Of a stretch of 35,399 nt of DNA, positions 33,654 through 35,399 are shown piece after piece. The position numbers were made by a program, and so were the translations under genes. Every line of letters starts with the position of its first letter. The first letter of the stretch is position 1. The notes under the pieces were generated by a model. It worked only from the letters and a program-made list of their open reading frames with translations. It was not told where the DNA came from and did no database searches. This DNA comes from Desulfovibrionaceae bacterium UBA3823 (GTDB lineage: Bacteria; Desulfobacterota; Desulfovibrionia; Desulfovibrionales; Desulfovibrionaceae), in the NCBI GenBank assembly GCA_002369295.1, contig DFDR01000233.1, positions 1-35,399 of the forward strand, in the 5' to 3' direction.

Positions 33654-34372
33654 TGGCAGCCGGCTCGCCGGCCGAAGGGCAGGGCATAGCCGTCCTCGGC
33701 GGCACCTTCAACCCGCTCCACGTGGGCCATCTGCGCCTTGCCATCGAGGTGCACGAGGCCTTTGCGGGCATCGCCTCCAGGGTGGACATCCTTCCCAACT
33801 CGCGTCCTCCCCACAAGGCCAATGCTTCCATCCTCCCCTTCGCCATCCGCGCCGCCCTCATTCGGGAGGCCTGCGCCCCCTATCCCTGGCTTTGCTGCAA
33901 CGAACTGGAAGGAGAGCGCGAAACCCAGTCCTACACCTGGGACACGCTCGGCATCTTCGCCGGGCGCGAGCCCGGACGGCGGATCTACTTCGTGCTCGGC
34001 AGCGGGGACTTCGAGATGCTGCCCACCTGGAAGTGCGGCCTGCGCCTGCCGGAGCGCTGCACGCCGGTCGTCGTGCCGAGGGGCTTCTATCCCCTCGGGC
34101 GCTTCCAGGAGACGGCCCTTGGCTTCTGGCCCGGCGCCGAGCCTGCTGAATCAGCCGTTCCCGGCGCCTCGTGCATGCGCACGCCCAAGGGAGAGGTCCT
34201 CTTCCTGCCCGTGCCCTGGCTCGACGTGAGCTCCTCCGCCGTCAGGGAGCGCTGGTCCCAGGGCCGCAGCCTCGACTTCCTGGTGCCGGCCGGCGTTGCC
34301 AGGCTGCTGGAGTCGAGGCGGTCCGACATTGCCTGCCACTGGCTTGGCGTCCAGAGGGAGCCGGAAGCATAG
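33653..34372 (+). CDS. nadD: Nicotinate-nucleotide adenylyltransferase
   Basis: The 239-residue enzyme adenylates nicotinate mononucleotide to give the substrate of NadE. It has the nucleotidyltransferase motif GGTFNPLHVGHL near the N-terminus, ILPNSRPPHK (substrate loop), and the SSSAVRERWSQG motif (SSTxIR type). The ATG overlaps the proA stop by one base as TGATG, so it relies on translational coupling; there is no separate ribosome site beyond GGTGCGCGG. Somewhat longer than E. coli NadD, with an insert around residues 160-180. Confidence 0.93.
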   Translation: MAAGSPAEGQGIAVLGGTFNPLHVGHLRLAIEVHEAFAGIASRVDILPNSRPPHKANASILPFAIRAALIREACAPYPWLCCNELEGERETQSYTWDTLGIFAGREPGRRIYFVLGSGDFEMLPTWKCGLRLPERCTPVVVPRGFYPLGRFQETALGFWPGAEPAESAVPGASCMRTPKGEVLFLPVPWLDVSSSAVRERWSQGRSLDFLVPAGVARLLESRRSDIACHWLGVQREPEA

Positions 34373-34525
34373 CCCTGGTGCAGCCGGTTTTGCCGGAGGA
34401 ATGCTGCCATAATGAGGCCGTTCTTTTTAGCAGCTGCCGTTTGCTTTTTTAGGATCTTGAATGTACATTTTGATCGTCAAAGCTGCGTGTGCAAGTGCGC
34501 AGCCTCGATGCCCATCCTTATGGAG

Positions 34526-34553
34526 AAGCATTCTCAATCAAGCGTTCTCAATC
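34526..34553. repeat. Two tandem 14-bp repeats just upstream of uspA
   Basis: AAGCATTCTCAATC (34526-34539) is followed directly by AAGCGTTCTCAATC (34540-34553); they differ at one base. The pair ends 25 bases before the uspA ATG, in a 206-base AT-richer spacer. Direct repeats in this position suggest a regulator binding site or a leader feature. The spacer also has a small inverted repeat TTGATCGTCAA at 34470-34480 and a T-rich region after nadD at 34431-34450 that could be a weak terminator. Confidence 0.7.
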
Positions 34554-34578
34554 ATAGGTTAGCCTGTGGGGGTACTAC

Positions 34579-35022
34579 ATGAAGTCCATCCAGAAGATTC
34601 TCTGCTCCATCGACCTGTCCGAGCACAGCGCGGAAGTAGCCGAATACGCTTCCCTCATTGCCACCAAGCTCGGCGCTGAAGTCACCGTTGTCTACGTTGC
34701 TCCGACCTTGAGCCAGTACACCGGCTTCAAGGTTCCCCAGAGCGACATCCACGCCTTTGTCGGCGAGATCGTCAGCGGCGCCCAGGCCAGCATGAACGCC
34801 TTTGTTGCCGAGCATTTCGAGGGCGTGAAGGCCGAAGGCGAAGTCCTTGTCGGCTACGCCTCAGATGAAATTCTGGCCAAGGCCAAGCGCGACGGCGTCG
34901 ACATGATCATCATGGGCACGCACGGGCGCAAGGGCATAGACCGCATCATCTTCGGCTCGGTGGCTGAGAAGGTCGTCAAGAACTCCACGATTCCGGTGCT
35001 GACCATTCGTCCTTCCAAGTAG
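34579..35022 (+). CDS. Universal stress protein (UspA family, ATP-binding type)
   Basis: The 147-residue protein is a single Usp domain starting KILCSIDLSEHS. The C-terminal ATP-binding signature is G113-x2-G116-x9-G126-S in MGTHGRKGIDRIIFGSVAE, so it belongs to the nucleotide-binding subgroup. These proteins aid survival under starvation or oxidative stress; the molecular role is unsettled. The ribosome site (TGGGGG) is unusual. A terminator follows closely, making it a one-gene unit with its own leader and repeats. Confidence 0.93.
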   Translation: MKSIQKILCSIDLSEHSAEVAEYASLIATKLGAEVTVVYVAPTLSQYTGFKVPQSDIHAFVGEIVSGAQASMNAFVAEHFEGVKAEGEVLVGYASDEILAKAKRDGVDMIIMGTHGRKGIDRIIFGSVAEKVVKNSTIPVLTIRPSK

Positions 35023-35049
35023 CCAGAATTACGGGAAAAAGTCCTTGAA

Positions 35050-35094
35050 CGGGCGACTTCCGGAAGTGTGCCGGGGTCGCCCGATCTGTTTTTT
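35050..35094 (+). terminator. Rho-independent terminator after uspA
   Basis: Arms CGGGCGAC (35050-35057) and GTCGCCCG (35076-35083) form a stem with an inner CCGG/CCGG pairing, followed by ATCTGTTTTTTC. It ends the uspA transcript 28 bases after the stop. Confidence 0.8.
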
Positions 35095-35136
35095 CAGTGC
35101 AGCGCCAACTTTTTTTTGCGAAAGCTGAAAAATTTG

Positions 35137-35165
35137 TTGACAGCAGGGGCCTCTGAGCGTACTTC
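35137..35165 (+). promoter_or_regulatory. Promoter for tRNA-Glu
   Basis: A consensus TTGACA (35137-35142) is followed 17 bases later by TACTTC (35160-35165), a weak -10. Transcription would start near 35172, about eight bases before the tRNA. The perfect -35 fits a strongly expressed stable RNA. Confidence 0.5.
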
Positions 35166-35179
35166 TACACGTGCGGTAC

Positions 35180-35255
35180 GTCTCCATCGTCTATCCGGTT
35201 AGGACAGCGGCCTCTCACGTCGCTAAGAGCAGTTCGAATCTGCTTGGAGACGCCA
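35180..35255 (+). tRNA. tRNA-Glu, anticodon CTC
   Basis: A complete cloverleaf can be drawn: acceptor GTCTCCA/TGGAGAC, anticodon stem GCGGC/GTCGC (one G-U pair) around loop CTCTCAC with anticodon CTC at 35214-35216, T stem AGCAG/CTGCT with TTCGAAT loop, discriminator G and an encoded CCA at 35253-35255. It reads GAG codons. A strong hairpin terminator follows. Confidence 0.96.
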
Positions 35256-35266
35256 TAAATTTCCAG

Positions 35267-35298
35267 AAAAGACGCACATAGCGATATGTGCGTCTTTT
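35267..35298 (+). terminator. Terminator after tRNA-Glu
   Basis: A perfect 14-bp stem (AAAAGACGCACATA, loop GCGA, TATGTGCGTCTTTT) ends in a T-run. Because the left arm begins with an A-run it could also stop transcription coming from the right. Confidence 0.9.
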
Positions 35299-35352
35299 CG
35301 TAGGAAGGACCGAACTCTCGCCTTTGCCGGCAGGATCGGTTCCTTGCCCCGC

Positions 35353-35399
35353 GGAGAGGTATCGAAGCGGTCGCAACGAGCTCGACTCGAAATCGAGTT
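35353..35399 (+). tRNA. tRNA-Ser, anticodon CGA, cut by the window end
   Basis: The 5' acceptor GGAGAGG, a class II D-arm (ATCGAAGCGGTCGCAACG), and the anticodon arm CTCGA/TCGAG with loop CTCGAAA are visible. That gives anticodon CGA for serine UCG codons. The variable arm, T arm and 3' end lie outside the window. A hairpin (AAGGACCGA/TCGGTTCCTT with one bulge) precedes it at about 35304-35345. Confidence 0.88.

Overview
This window is a GC-rich (about two thirds G+C by eye) chromosomal stretch carrying mostly housekeeping genes. The combination of a DUF465 gene in front of ilvB-ilvN-ilvC, a single-protein STT3/PglB oligosaccharyltransferase next to rsmG, a class II (GlpX) fructose bisphosphatase and an Mla lipid-transport operon fits a Gram-negative delta-proteobacterial lineage, most likely a Desulfovibrionaceae member. 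That placement is an inference from gene content and protein style; there is no rRNA to test it.

Layout. 1-1.7 kb (minus): the 5' part of a cupin gene and a periplasmic BMP/PnrA-type solute-binding protein. 1.86-7.1 kb (plus): a large uncharacterised protein (about 1007 residues, soluble N-terminal part and membrane C-terminal part), an unrecognised 294-residue protein, a HAD phosphatase, a YggT membrane protein and a DUF465 small protein. 7.1-10.5 kb (plus): ilvB, ilvN and ilvC of branched-chain amino-acid synthesis, closed by a strong terminator. 10.7-12.4 kb (plus): an AT-rich secreted ORFan and an HSL-type esterase. 12.4-20.5 kb (minus): one long gene run reading fabD, argS, a SPOR-domain membrane protein, mlaE, mlaF, mlaD, mlaC, mlaA and an OppD-like ATPase. 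It joins fatty-acid initiation, a tRNA synthetase and an outer-membrane lipid transporter. 20.7-23.7 kb (plus): rsmG and pglB, overlapping by ATGA. 23.7-24.8 kb: rlmH and a TsaC/YrdC-type gene, diverging from overlapping start codons. 24.9-30.1 kb (plus): a NUDIX hydrolase, glutamine-dependent nadE, glpX, a secreted NagZ-like GH3 enzyme and a small secreted protein. 30.4-32.2 kb (minus): a K+ channel with two RCK-type domains. 32.4-35.0 kb (plus): proA, nadD and uspA. The right edge holds tRNA-Glu(CTC), its terminator and the start of tRNA-Ser(CGA).

Themes. Cell-envelope functions are prominent (Mla transport, SPOR protein, PglB, NagZ, FabD). Translation and RNA modification genes (argS, rsmG, rlmH, tsaC, tRNAs) and NAD synthesis (nadD and nadE) also recur. 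No CRISPR array, insertion sequence, phage or recognisable defence island is visible. The best candidates for something undescribed are the 1007-residue membrane protein with its 294-residue neighbour, the AT-rich ORFan, the mla-linked orphan OppD ATPase, and several well-formed intergenic inverted and direct repeats.
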